This document shows positions 46,437-59,900 of a stretch of DNA of 64,000 bases, one piece after another. The translations under genes were made by a program, and so were the position numbers. The stretch is from Carya illinoinensis (lineage: Eukaryota; Streptophyta; Magnoliopsida; Fagales; Juglandaceae), in assembly GCF_018687715.1 (NCBI RefSeq), contig NC_056764.1, positions 10,048,501 to 10,112,500 on the forward strand, given 5' to 3'. The notes beneath the pieces are model-generated. The model searched no databases and had not been told where the DNA came from. It saw only the letters and a program-made list of their open reading frames with translations. Within the stretch, counting starts at the first letter, position 1. Each line of letters begins with the position of its first letter.

Positions 46437-46730
46437 TTAGCCTGAGTTGAGAAGAGTTGAATTTTTTATAATATTGAGTTGAAATAGTAGAATGAGTTTT
46501 GTGAGACCCACCTGAAGTAGTTTAGATGTATTTAGATATTAAAATGAGTTTAAATGTATTTATGAGAAGTTTAAAAAAGATTATGAGTCTCGCGTGTAAA
46601 CATATGTTGAGTTAAAAAAATTTATTAGTCTCATAAAAAGATTTTAAGTTGAGATGATTTTAATAATTTGATAATTGAATATCTGGATTTAAACTCCTCT
46701 TAAAATTAGACTAATCTAAATTCCAAACAG
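46437..46730. repeat. Possible MITE, diverged GTTGAGATGA family
   Basis: Contains GTTGAGAAGAGTTGAA, GTTTTGTGAGACCCAC and AAGTTGAGATGATTTTAAT, resembling the stretch at 31108-31330 (GTTGAAATGAGATAAA, GTTTTGTGAGATTTAT). Ends are not sharply defined. Confidence 0.35.
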
Positions 46731-47048
46731 AAATTGTCATTTCTTCGTGCAATCCTTTGAAATTACACCAAACCTAAAAAGAAAAAAGAAAACAATTATT
46801 ATTTTGAAAATAATTTTTAGGTCCCAAATGTGGGTACCTGGCTAGTTGTTTTAGCAAGAACCTGACTTATGGTATATTCGGCATTCAGTTCCCAAGTACT
46901 ATTAATTCAAAGCCATCAATAATAAAGTTATCAACTTGCCCCATTTGACCATCAGTCTCTCTCTCTCTAGCTTCGTTATGGATCAGTACTATAAATGAAA
47001 ATAACAGAAAATAAGTAAAAAAAAAAAAAAAAGAATGCACGTTGCACA

Positions 47049-47583
47049 TGTTAGGAGGTTGTGGTACGGAGCATATAATTACAACTGAAATAGAAATGAG
47101 AAAGAATAAAAGAAATAATAAGGAACTCTAATTGTAGAAAAATTTCACTTATAGCAAAAGGATTACAAGAATTTCTCTCTTGAATAAGGAGAGCACAATT
47201 GACAATACCCTCTCTTATAAAAGGAGAAAACTCACTCTTTCTTATAAAAGGAGAGACAATATATAGGAGAAATCTCACTATTTTTCTCTCTAAAACTCTC
47301 TCTCTTTCTCTAAATTTTTTTTTTCAAAATGGGATAGGTTTCTAAAAGCAAAAACATGTATTTATAGGAATTAAAGGAGGTGGAAGATGGCAGAAGCAAA
47401 TGTGAATGCAAGCTTGATGTAGGTTGTCAACTAGCCACCATTTTTAACCCATAAAGAAGATAGCAGAAGCAAGTGGAAGATGGCGGAAGCAAGTGGAAGA
47501 TGGTGGAAGCAAATGTGAATGCAAGCTCAACTAGCCACCATTTTTTATCCATAAAAGTCCATAAAAGTGGCTTTACCGCTACA
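47049..47583 (-). repeat. 3' LTR of the copia element
   Basis: 535 bp, nearly collinear with the 5' LTR at 51673-52226, with small indels and substitutions visible by eye. The adjoining internal minus-strand sequence (CTTTAAGTGAGAGATA, 47584-47599) is purine-rich, as expected of a polypurine tract. Contains repeats of a GGAAGATGGCGGAAGCA-type unit. Confidence 0.9.
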
Positions 47584-47649
47584 TATCTCTCACTTAAAGT
47601 CACTTTTGTAATCCTTCTATCTTTTCTATACTTTCCATCTCTATGCCGC

Positions 47650-50600
47650 TTACATATCTGCTAGGCCTAAGGAGGATCGACACCAGATAAACTTGTCATT
47701 ATTAATTGGCTTTGTTAATATATCTGCTAGGTTGTCTTTTGTATGGATTTTTTGTATATCCACACTTCCTTCTTCCACCTTCTCACGAACGAAGTGATAC
47801 TGAACTCGTATGTACTTTGTCCTTGAATGAAATGCTGGATTCTTTGCCAAAAGCAAAGCGCTCTGACTATCACAAAATAAATCAACCTTCTCTTGTACGT
47901 GTCCGAGCTCTTCCAGTAGCATTTGCAACCATATTGCCTCTTTGCTAGCTTGTGTAGCTGCGACATATTCTGCCTCCGTTGTAGAAGCAGCCATGATAGA
48001 CTGCAATTTTAAAACCCAGCTTACAGCTCCTCCAGCAAGAGTAAACACATAACCTGAGGTGGACTTGCTCTTGTCAAGATCACCTGCATAATCTGAATCA
48101 ACATAGCCTCTGACAGTAAAGTCTGATCCTTCATAACATAATGCGATATTTGAGGTACCCTTGATATATCTCAGGATCCTCTTTACAGCACTCCAATGCT
48201 CTTTACCAGGATTCGCCATATATCGACTAACCACTCCCACTGATTGTGCAATGTCTAGTCTTGTACAAACCATAGCAAACATTAAGTTACCCACTGCTGA
48301 TGCATACGGTACTCAAGACATTTCCATCCTCTCTGCTTCATTGCTAGGACTCATACTTGAGGATAACTTGAAATTAATAGGAAGAGGGGTAGAAATTGGC
48401 TCACAATCTTGTATGTTGAAGCGTCGCAAGATTTTCTTCAAATAATTTTTCTAGAGAAAGCCATATCTTCCTATTATTTCTGTCTCGGTAAATTTGCATC
48501 CCTAGAATCTTGTTTGCTGGTCCCAAGTCCTTCATTTCAAACTCCCTAGCCAACTCTGCCTTTAAGTCTGTAATACGATCTTTGTTGGGGCCTGCTACCA
48601 ACATGTCGTCAACATACAACAACAGAATAATGAAATTACCATCACCAAATCTCTTGTAGTAAACACAAGGATCTGAACTATGTCTGTTGTATCCAAGGCT
48701 CATGATAAAAGAATCAAATCTCTTATACCAACATCTCGGCGCCTGTTTGAGATCGTATAGAGATTTGTTCAACCTGCAAACCAAGTTCTCTTTTTCTTTT
48801 TCTTCAAAACCTTCTGGTTGGAGCATGTAAATTTCTTCTTCAATTTCTCCATGAAGAAATGCAGTTTTCACGTCCAGTTGTTCTAAGTACAAGTCAAATG
48901 TAGCACACATCGCAAGGACTGCTCGAACCGTTGAGAGTCGAACAACAGGAGAGAATATTTCGTTGAAGTCTATGCCTTCTTTCTGAGCGAATCCTTTCAC
49001 CACCAATCTAGCACGATACCGCTCCACTTGATCATTGCCATTTCGTTTGATCTTGTAAACCCATTTGTTTCCGATGGCCTTTCTTCCTTGTGGTAGTGGT
49101 ACAAGATCCCATGTTTTGTTTTTATGGAGAGCTTCAATTTCTTCTTGCATTGCAACCATCCACAGAGAAGCTTCTTGGCTATTTGTAGCCTCATGGAAAT
49201 TTGACGGTTCTCCATCTTCTGTTAGTAGACAATATGCGACATTTCCCTCCATGATGTATTCTGAGTGCCAAGTTGGTTTTCTTCTCTCCCGAGTTGACCG
49301 TCGAATTTGTGGAATTGCACACTCAGCTTATTCTTGTATTTCGTGCTCTGATATTGCTTCAGAAGAATCTGGAACTTCTAATTCTTGTCTTTTTTCAACT
49401 TGAACTGTAGTAGTCTCTTGTTTCTCTTTTGAAGCGCTATCATTTTCTTTTTTTTGTACCTTATCTTCTACAAATACAACATCCCTGCTGATTAGCACCT
49501 TGCGGGCAGTGGGATCCCACAAGCGATACCCCTTGACTCCATCAGCATACCCTAAGAAAATACATTTTCTAGATTTTGGATCTAGCTTTGATGTTTCTTG
49601 GGCGTTGTATATAACATAAACTGGACTTCCAAATGTATGTAAGTGAGAATAATCAGCTGGCTTATCAGTCCACATCTCCATCGGCGTTTTCAGATCAATT
49701 GCAGTTGATGGTGACCGATTGATCACATAACAAGCAGTCTTGACTGCTTCTGCCCAAAATGACTTGGCCATTCCCGCAGTTCTCAACATCGCTCTTGTTC
49801 GTTCTAACAAGGTTCTGTTCATCCGCTCTGCTACTCTATTTTGTTGTGGAGTGTATGCCACCGTGAGCTGCCTTTTGATACCTTCTTGTTGACAGAAGCT
49901 ATCAAATTCAATACCAGTATATTCTCCTCCATTGTCTGTCCTTAAACACTTGATCTTCTTTTCAGATTCAAGCTCAACCCGCGCTTTGAATATTTTGAAA
50001 ACTGGAAATACATCTGCTTTATTTTTTATTGGATACACCCAACATCTCCTGGAGTAATCGTCAATAAATGACACAAAGTATTTTGCTCCTCCTAGGGACA
50101 AAACTGGTGCTTGCCAAACATCAAAATGGATTAGTTCTAAGATAGCTTTACTTCTAGCAGAGGAACTACTAAATTTCAATCTGTGCTGCTTACTAGTAAC
50201 ACAATGCTCACAAAAGGGTAATGAAACCTTTTTGAGCCCTGGAAGAAACTTTTGTTCAGCAAGAATCTTCAAACCTCGTTCTGACATGTGGCCAAGCTTA
50301 CAGTGCCACATCATTGTTAATTCTTCTGCCGAACTTGCCAACGCAGTGGATGCTTCTCCTTCTTGTTGTGTTTCTCCTTTAAGCATGTACAAATTTGCAG
50401 CTATCTTTTCCGCTTTCATCATTACAAGCGCGCCTTTAACTATTTTCATGATGCCATCTTGAATATGGGTTTTACACCCACTATTATCTAATTGTCCTAA
50501 AGACAATAGATTTTTCTTCAGGCCTTTCACATGTCGTACCTCCTGAATGGTGCGAACTGTATCGTCACACATCTTCAATTTGATGGTACCAATACCAGCA

Positions 50601-51592
50601 ATCTCCAAGGCATGATCGTCTCCCATGAACACAGATCCTCCTGAGATAGGTTCATATTGATAGAACCATTCTCTCCGGGGAGTCATATGCCATGTTGCTT
50701 TTGAGTCAATAAGCCAAACATCAGCAAATCTTCTTCTATCTTCAGTAACTGTTGTTGCCTCACTGTATAAAATTTCACCATCATCTGAGGTGCTTGCTAC
50801 ACAACTCTGAACTTTTGACAACTCAGGGCATTTTCCTTTGGCTTCTTCGTTCTTCTTGAGATGCCAACACTCCCTTTTGTAGTGCCCTTTCTTGCCACAG
50901 TGATAACACTTGACATTCTTCTTACTTCTAGATTTTGATCTACTCTGATTTTGACTCCCACTGGGGCCATGTTCCGTTGATCTCCCTCTCTTCATTACCA
51001 AAGCTTCGGTTTGTTGTGAACCTCCTGGTCTATCTTCTTTGCTTTTGCGCCGACTTTCTTCTTCAAGAACTGCAGCTGCAATATCATCGAAGACTAGAAC
51101 TTCAATGTTGTTGGTTAAGTTGATGATGAGTTGATCATACGAATCAGGTAGACTTTGAAGTAGAATTTCAGGACGTTCACCCGTCTTTATGTTATGCCCC
51201 ATTGCTGTGAGCTGTGAAAATAAAGTGTTAAGGGTGTTGATGTGGTTTGTCACCATAGTTGACTCCATCATCCGAAGGGTGTAGAGTTTTCTTCTCAAGA
51301 AAATTTTGTTGTGTAGTGATTTGGCCTCTTACAATTTTGTTAGAGTATCCCATATCTCTTTTGCTGTCTTTTTCTCCGCCACACTTGACAATACTCCATC
51401 AGCTAGTGCTAGGTGCAGATTAGCAATAGCATTGCCATCCATCTCGTTCCACTTGCCGTCGTTAGTGATCTCATCGGGCTTATCTCCAATTGCCGTCAAA
51501 CAATTATCTTTCCTCAAAATTACTTCTATTCTCATTTTCCACAATGAGAAATTACTCCAATTGAACTTCTCTATTTCATACTTCGTCGCCAT
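47650..51592 (-). pseudogene. copia gag-pol polyprotein, broken
   Basis: One minus-strand frame runs from the gag start MATKYEIEKFNWSNFSLWKM (51592). Domains in order: gag; zinc knuckle CYHCGKKGHYKREC; protease region WLIDSKATWHM; integrase with a zinc-binding HHCC region (H..H then FCEHC), FIDDYSRRCWVY and RTDNGGEY; reverse transcriptase (KTAFLHGEIEEEIYM, LLYVDDMLVAG); RNase H (VDSDYAGDLDKSKSTSGYV, then ASTTEAEYVAA). Breaks: stops at 51329-51331, 49328-49330 and 48313-48315, and a one-base frameshift near 48453 after the reverse transcriptase. The protease has K where the DSG/DTG active-site triad has G, a second inactivating change. The product is not expected to function. Confidence 0.93.
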
Positions 51593-51659
51593 TATTGAAT
51601 ATGTCTCCTTTCCACTAACTGGATCTAACTGTAGCACGAAAACCGGCTATAAACCTGAT

Positions 51660-51671
51660 GCTCTGATACCA
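51660..51671 (-). other. Primer-binding site of the copia element (initiator tRNA-Met type)
   Basis: The minus strand reads TGGTATCAGAGC one base inside the 5' LTR, the usual plant initiator-Met primer-binding site. Confidence 0.9.
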
Positions 51672-51672
51672 C

Positions 51673-52226
51673 TGTTAGGAGGTTGTGGTACGAGGCATAT
51701 AATTATAACTGAAGTAGAAATGAGAAAGAATAAAAGAAATAATAAGGAACTCTAATCGTAGAAGAATTTCACTTATAGCAAAATGATTACAAGAATTTCT
51801 CTCTTGAATAAGGAGAGCACAATTGACAATACCCTCTCTTATAAAAGGAGAAAACTCACTCTTTCTTATAAAATGAGAGACAATATATAGGAGAAACCTC
51901 ACTATTTTTCTCTCTAAAACTCTCTCTCTTTCTCTAAATTTTTCTTTCAAAATGGGATAGGTTTCTAAAAGCGAAAACATGTATTTATAGGAGTTAAAAG
52001 AGGTGGAAGATGGCGGAAGCAAGTGGAAGATGGCGGAAGCAAATGTGAACGCAAGCTTGATGTAGGTTGTCAACTAGCCACCATTTTTGACCCATAAAGA
52101 AGATAGCGGAAGCAAGTGGAAGATGGCGGAAGCAAGTGGAAGATGGCGGAAGCAAATGTGAATGTAAGCTCAACTAGCCATCATTTTTGATCCATAAAAG
52201 TCCATAAAAGTGACTTTACCGCTACA
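51673..52226 (-). repeat. 5' LTR of the copia element
   Basis: 554 bp, TG...CA ends. Contains imperfect 20-bp tandem units (AAGTGGAAGATGGCGGAAGC) around 52001-52040 and again around 52113-52150, whose copy number differs slightly from the 3' LTR. Confidence 0.9.
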
Positions 52227-52231
52227 GTACA

Positions 52232-53121
52232 TGCTATCTAGGAGACCGTGTAGTTTAAAGTAAGTCTGTCTCGATGTATGATAAGGGCATTGAATAACGA
52301 AAATAAATCCTCTTAAAAAAATGATAAAGGGAACAACGTTAGGACTCTTGAATTTGATCATTTTCAAATGGTGTCATCAATTCTATACTATCTGTCGAGA
52401 TTCTTACTCATCCAATCTACGTATATATACAAATAATGGAAATTAATAAATAATGAAAAACATTAATGCAAAAAAGAGCACATGCACAGCTGCCAAGCCC
52501 CCAATCTGCATGCCCATGCAGTCACCAGTCAGTCACGCATGCAATGATAAACAAACGGAAAAAAAAAAAAAAAAAACATTTACTCTGTGAGATGTTGGAG
52601 GGGGCAAAACCATGACGTTGTCTTGCATTCTCAACTGTTAGTGAGACAGGTCAATGAATTTATCTTCATTGCGCCAGCAAGAACCTGCCCCCGACATTAT
52701 TTCTAATGGTATTTTTTCCCAAACCGTTAAATATAGACGGTAGGAGGCCACACCCCTGCCATATCAGGCCATCCATGTTTGATTTCAACATATCCTAAGC
52801 TAAATGCTTACTCCAGAAAATGAATTGTGAAAATTTGTTTTATACTTGATCTTACCTAATATGTTAGTCTATTTTTATTGTAAAGTAGATTTAAGGTATT
52901 ACATCAAATTAAGCAAGTTTTTTTAAATTTTTTTTTATAATAATTCTCTTTATAAGCTTAGTAATTCTCTAATAAGAAACTTACATTATTGTATTTTGAA
53001 TTGTATCTCGATTTGTTACTTATATAATTCATAGGCATATATAGTCGCTTCAATTTCTATATATGAGAGAATTTTTTGCTCATGCCGAACTTGGTGGCAT
53101 CTTAAAAGTATATTTAGATGA
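52232..53121. other. Spacer between the copia element and ORP3
   Basis: Mixed spacer with an A homopolymer (52559-52577) and a GC-richer patch (52590-52800). No gene was seen. Confidence 0.35.
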
Positions 53122-53295
53122 AAAATACTTTAACCACGAAGAGATTATACACAAATAAACCCAATAAATGACTGACTTCATATGATACGTTAGATTGTAA
53201 AGTTACTTTTATTATAAAGTAAATCTAATGAATTACATGAAATTATGTTACTTTGTACATTTACTCTTGTATAATCCCTTTGTGTCTAACACTTC
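53122..53295. repeat. MITE-like repeat, family also at 10237-10412
   Basis: Shares AAAATACTTTAACCACGAAG, GATTGTAAAGTTACTTTTAT and TAAATCTAATGAATTACATG with the other copy, and ends ATAATCCCTTTGTGTCTAAC, roughly inverted to the start. Confidence 0.45.
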
Positions 53296-53925
53296 TATGT
53301 TTGGATGGGTAGATTATTGTCAAACTCCTATAGACTCAATTAAACTTAAATCATTGAATTTTGTACGCTAAGATTTTAATGTTTGGATAGGTAAATCATG
53401 ATATGTTAGATTGTAAAACACTATAAGACCTAACTTGTCACATTTCATTATCCATCTCAAACGTCTTAAGATCTACATTGTATATCTGTGATGCTTTGAT
53501 TTGGTTAACTTTTTTGGTTTCGGATGGTTTTTGCTATGTTTCTGTTTGATATTTGGGAGTTGCTATTTATATTTGGGGCGATTGCAAGGACAAAAATGGG
53601 GGGAAACCCCAGTCCGCTATGGGAAGGTAGGGGCAGTTTCGATTATTGCTCAATAGAACTAAGCATCCTTCATAAATGAAAAATTCTACTTATCATCCCT
53701 ACACCCTTGAAATCCCAACTAGATGAACAATGACAGCTAACAAATCATTTACTAGGAAAAGGAGGGTTTCTTAAAATGGTCGAATAATTACATATTCCTG
53801 TAACAGAAACTGAACTTTACCAGGATCAATGAGTAAGAAATAATGGATTACAATCTCACACCAGAAATTGTTCCATCAACTAACTGCAGAATTCCTCAAC
53901 CAAATATAGAACAAGAGGTCACTCA

Positions 53926-56900
53926 TTATGCAGTACTCAAATTACCATATTGCCATGGGTTGAACTCTACTGATCTACCATCAACCTCATCCACGCTTTC
54001 TGAGCTATCTACAGCACTCCGGTTTTCCGTGTATTTACCATTGTATTGGTAGACTTCCAAATCACCCCATGGCGTGGATGTAACTTCATCAGTTAGATCA
54101 AACCATCTTGGTGCAAACTGATGTCCCTTGGCCTCTCGGCTTCTCTTTTCAGCTCGCTGCCTCTCCTCCAAACTGAAAGAAGGGTCAAACCCACAAATTC
54201 ACAATGTAAGTTTTTGAAGGAATAATCAACCTCGTGAAATATAATTTTCTGGTGGGGAGTCGGGACTAAGTGATAAGTAACAAAAACTCTATTGAAACAA
54301 TTTGCAACTTGCTGCTATATACATGTTCTTAGTCCAAAAAAATATCGATTTTGAAACTGGTTAATCTTATCCGTTTCAAAATACTAGAATAACAATGACA
54401 ACCTTGAAAACCATCATTATTATAAAAAATAAAGGCATTTGTTGCTAGAAAAAAAAATAAAGGCACTTGTTGAAAAGAAGAGGAGGAGGAGGAGGAGGGG
54501 GGGGGGGGGGGGGGGGGGGTGGGTGGGGAAGGAGAGAGAGACCTGCTCTTTTCTGCTCCAGCTTTGGATAGATCACCCCTCTCAAGTGCATATCTATCAG
54601 GCCGCAACCGAGAATCTGATGCCAACAACTTCCTAGGAGCAGTGTCAAAGCTGTTTATCTTATGTGCAAAATACGTGTATTGAAATTTGTCATCCTCTGG
54701 AACATCAGCAAGATGCCAAACCTGTGGGGAACAGAAAAAAAAGGAAAAGGGCAGCCGCCAATAACTAGTCTGTGAACTAACAGTGTTTTACAATATAAAA
54801 GGTGCCAGCTAGTTCAACTGGGAAAATCACTTTGGTGTTTAAAAGGAGACCATAATTCTAATTTTCTTGTATTCTTATCTTAAAACTTGTGACTTCGAAT
54901 CAACCAGACTAGGAGTTTTTAGGCTATAAAAATGTGCCAGAATAAATAATTAAGGCCTTATGATCCTCTTGTAGCATAATTAATTATTGAAGGCCTGATC
55001 ATCTTCCCTCTTGTTGCACATCTCTATGGCAAAGCAGAAGGCAAGTCTAAGAGACCAAGATTTCCTACAGAAGTTTACCAAGATAAAAAACTAGTGAGCA
55101 GTTGCTCACTAAAGTTAAAGTTTACCCCATTGTTAAGTAATAAATCTTGCATTCCAGTCTTTCTAAACTATGTAACAAATCGGGGTTCCCTAGCAGTCTA
55201 AGCATGAAAAGCTCACATCTGACACAGTGAACTGAGCCAATTGATCTCAAGAGAATGCTATATTTATTTTTAACAAAAGTGCATAAACCAAATATATGTG
55301 CATCTGTGTATATGCACATCGGATCATAATATCCTCCAAAATGGCAGCTCCAACTTCCACTCATGCTTCCATTTGTGCTCAATAATCTAACATTCTATCG
55401 TTAAGCCCATTTGGTGCCTTCTATAATATCCAAAATATTTCACAAACTGAAAATTAGATATAAGTAAAGCTAGGTCCAGGGAAAATAACCTCTTTTAGTT
55501 CTGTGCCTGTAAGAGGCTCCCCTTCCATGTCACACGGTTGATAACTCATTGATTCATTCCATTTCCCAGTCATCAATACTTTTGGCTCCTCAGCAGCATT
55601 ATACACGTACCCATCCACTTCATATCGACCAGCTCTGCAACGAACAAAAATTGTAATAGAGATAATACAATTCCTGTGCCAGATATTTTCGATAAGCACG
55701 ATGTACCCCCCCCCCAACAAAAAAAAAAAAGAAAAGAAAAGAAAAGAGAGAACTCCAGTTGACTATACCATTTATCACAAGCAGCAGAGTACTAGAGACA
55801 ACTCAACTACAGGTCTAACAGCAATTACAAAACCAAAAGCTTAGGACACATCCCGGCAGTATAACCAGAACCATACACTCTAAATCACTTTAGGACATAG
55901 GGAATGGAACAAATAAAAAACATTTGCTGTGATAGTTGCAGAATTACTTTGAGGATTTTTTTAATATTTTACGTGGGGGGACCTTTAAATTGATTGAGAA
56001 GTACAGGTGTAATTGAATTTATCGTTCCAATTGTACCTTGCACAGTAACAAGAATGTAGCAAATAACAGAATTAATAGAAAACATGTGGTAGGAGAAATC
56101 AAACACATCTTCCATGAGACCATCTTCATCTCAATCTCAGGTTAAAAATTCCACAGGTAAGAATGCCACCAACTTGAATGACTTAGGCCTTGTTTGCATT
56201 CCAAAACACTCTCCATCTCATCTCATTTAATCATTACAACTTTCCTAAACTTTCAAACAAAATACAATAAACAATTCAACTTTTTCAAATCCCAAAACAA
56301 AAATAATATTAAAAATTTATATTCTAACAATATTTTATTCAACTTTCATCTAATCTCATCTCAACTCAGCTCATTATCCAAACCTCCCCTTATATATCCA
56401 TTACGACACTCAAGAATTAAAGATATGAATACAAGGAACAGTGCAATTCACAGAAACAAAAATACAAAGGGATATGTGGAATACCCAAACCAGCCACATG
56501 GCTGAAAGTATAGAACAGCTTTGTCTCCCGTAGTCAAATTTGTCATAATCATCTCCCCTGGGGAATCAACCCACGTACGGCCAAAAATCAGATTATTAAC
56601 CTTTGTAGGAGGTGGCACCAAATCTAAGACCACACCATCCCTTTTAAGAGTGACACGTGTTCTGCAAACAATATGGTATGTTAATATTAAAGGATTTTCA
56701 TCCTGAAGGAAAAAAAAAATAACATAATGATGAACATTATATCTTTTTTTTTGGAGGGGATTCTAGAAATAACTTGAATAGATTTTTGGGAGAAAGTCAA
56801 CCAGATGTTTCCATTGAGATATGAGTGGCCAAATCAGTGTTGTTAAAAGTGCTAGGCACACTTAAGCGAAAACACTGTCTAGAGCCTAGGTGCAAAGCGC

Positions 56901-59900
56901 AAGTGCATGCCTGATTGAAGTAAAGTGCATATTTTAAAAATTAATGCATAACAACAAAAAACCACACAAAATACAATAAAAAAAGGTTTAGAAAGCTAGA
57001 TGGTAAAATATGTAGCATATTAACTCAATTTATTAGGGTAATGCAACACTAAAATCAAGTAATCAACTAAAAACATAGATTTAGGAAATTTTAGTCAAAC
57101 ACCCTTGTGCTATGTGGTACTTGGGTTTAAGATACTATAATTGTTTTTCTGAAAATTAACAGCATGTGGTATGACTTATGATTTAATTAGAAAGAGGATC
57201 CTTCGTAATGTTTTCGTCCATCAATGTTAATAAAAAACATGTGGCAGCTTCACAGATTGCCACGTCTCAACTTTAATTGTAGGTATTAACTTCTATACTA
57301 ACATAAGCAATCAAATACCATTCCATCTAGGAAGCCAATTTGGACTATTATTTTGAGTTCAAAGCATGTACAGAACATATGACATATATGTGGAGCTATG
57401 GTATGTAAATGATCTTCAATATCATCTACATACTGAAGAATACTTGTTTACATCATTTTCTAGGTCTTGAAACGATATTTTATATATATATATATATATA
57501 TATTAATTATGAAAGCAAGCTTTTTTGCACTTTAAGCTTACACTACAAGCACGCTTTTGTAAATGCGCTTTGCTTCTGATAGGAGGAGTGTTTTGGCATT
57601 GGTGCTTTGAGCTTAAGTGCACTTTTGACAACACTGGACCAAATATAAAAATGAAGCGTGATAGACGGCTATTATCTATTTAAAATTGCTACAGAAACCT
57701 ACAGTTTTCACAACTTACTAGATTATGTCAGACAAGAACATGTTATACAACAGTTGCGACCATGAAGCCTCACTTTACAGTTATCTACAGGGGGCTAGCA
57801 TGAGAAATAAACAAACACAAAATCCTTTGACTTCCACTAAGTTTAACTAAATGCAGAAACCTGCTACACGAGCTCCAAGGGGCTCATTCATCTGACCATA
57901 TACTAGAGCCACTTTTGATTTTGATAACCAAATGTAACAATTAATGGAGAATAACCAACCAAGTATTACCTTCCAACAGGGTAAACATCAAGAGAATTTC
58001 CTAAAAATTTAGTCTTTAGCTTTGATGTCACATCATAAGTAAAATGCTCGTTTTCAGCGTGACCAGCACTCATTGGAGGATGGTGACTCACCTGAAAAGG
58101 GAATACAAGGTCAAAAATTCAAAATACAGACAACAAAATATTGAAAACTTGACAGTATTAAAAAGGGATAGAGGGGGTTGAATAAGGTACATATGCCATT
58201 GGCCTTTTTTTTGGAGGGGCCGCGGGGCCCGGGGGGGGGGGGGGGTTTGTGGTCCTGTGGATGCATTTGAGATTAGCATTTTTTAAAATTAAGCAGGGAT
58301 CAGAAAGAAAGAAACTAGATAGAAGTCTGAAGAATAATTAAGTCCCTTACAACTCACCTGCTCTGCGACAAATGTAATCCCTCCGTGATTACTCAATTCA
58401 TAAGTTTCTCCAAGAATAGGATTAAAAGGCTTCCAGGTTCGTTGGTAGGCATAGTAGACAGAGATAGCCCATGATGCTGCAATCAGTGGCAAAAACACCA
58501 TCCGTCATCAGGCACTGCTTCCACATGCAAAGTGAAATCTCAAGGAAAAAGGATACTCACAGGCATACACCAACCGCATAAAAGGATCCTCGCATTCGTC
58601 TGCCCGATCCAACAAGTAGGAGTACTCCATTAACTGTCACGGGCTTTGCACAGTTTGTAAAATGACACAACATAAGAAGTACACATACTAATACAGTAAT
58701 TCTGCAAAAAGAAAAAAATCACAAACCTCTGCCATTTTCTGAAGCATAGTCATAGGCTCAAAAATAAGGACAGGAAGTGTGACCATTGATGTGATGTCTG
58801 AGCCTATATATGTTTGCATCATTTTCCAGTAGCTGACTCTATCCTTTGATGCAAAACAACGGTCGCAAACTATCAGCATTAATGGAGACGAAAAATAATA
58901 ATCTCACATATCAGTGAAAATAACTAACACAAATAAGAAAAAACTCATGAAAGCTTTTCATATATCTATATAAATATATAAAAGTGGAGTTCAAAAGTCT
59001 GATTTGGCAGCAAAACCACAAGAGACGGTGATAGAATGCAATAAAATATCGAGTTTATAACAAGAGTCGGACAAAATTATTCACCGTTTCAAATAAACAT
59101 TCATTGCCACAAATTGTAACTTCTAAACAAACCCTGCGACGTGTGATTTAATCCAAAGACCTCATCACTTCCTTCCCTGAAAAATCGAAAACCCGTTCGT
59201 ATCTCTCTCTCTCATACCCCTCAGTTTCCCAATCGCTCACTGAAGTTTAAATAGCAAAGAGGAACAGGAATAGTCTCATTTTCTAATATAGAAGCCATGA
59301 AGCTATGTTATTTGAGTATGACGACAAGCTAAACATTGAAAAATGTAACTGAGGGAGGGATGCATTCCTATCATGAGTAGGAATAGCTTCCTAAGGTCAC
59401 GCAAACATGTCATCCACATTGACTGTGGGGTACCAAACAAGAAACAAAGTTACAACACCATCTCAATATCTATGATAAACTTATTCTCCAATATATTCAA
59501 AGCTTCTTGACCAAGAGAGGGCACCTGGTCATTAGAGAAAACAAATAAAACCACGAAACAGAATCAAATCATTCTTAACAGCACTCTGAATGTAGATGTA
59601 ACTGAAAATCAAGACAATTCAGCCGTAAAAAATATAAAAAGAAAAGCGAGACCAAAAAAACCATCCACCAAAGGAACCCACTTAACATGAGAGAACAGAG
59701 TGTTGGAGTAGACAAGAAAGGAAGAACACCTCTGGTTTCCATCTTCCTCTCTGAGCTTCCTCCTCTGCATCTTCTTTGCCACCCTCTGGATTTATCACTT
59801 CTACCCCTTCATAACCAAGAAACCTAGAACCAATACCATATTAACACAAATGAGCCAGTATCTCAACATGATCAATCCTAACCAAGCATAGAATGAAGAT

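Larger units (their letters stand above)
47049..52226 (-). mobile_element. Ty1/copia LTR retrotransposon, Tork/Tnt1-like, inactive
   Basis: Both LTRs begin TGTTAGGAGGTTGTGGTAC and end TTTACCGCTACA. Flanking 5-mers GCACA (47044-47048) and GTACA (52227-52231) match at four of five positions, consistent with an aged target duplication. The primer-binding site next to the right LTR matches plant initiator tRNA-Met. The order gag, protease, integrase, reverse transcriptase, RNase H on the minus strand defines the copia type. Several stops and a frameshift inactivate it. It sits in the spacer between the telomere-binding and ORP3 genes. Confidence 0.93.
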
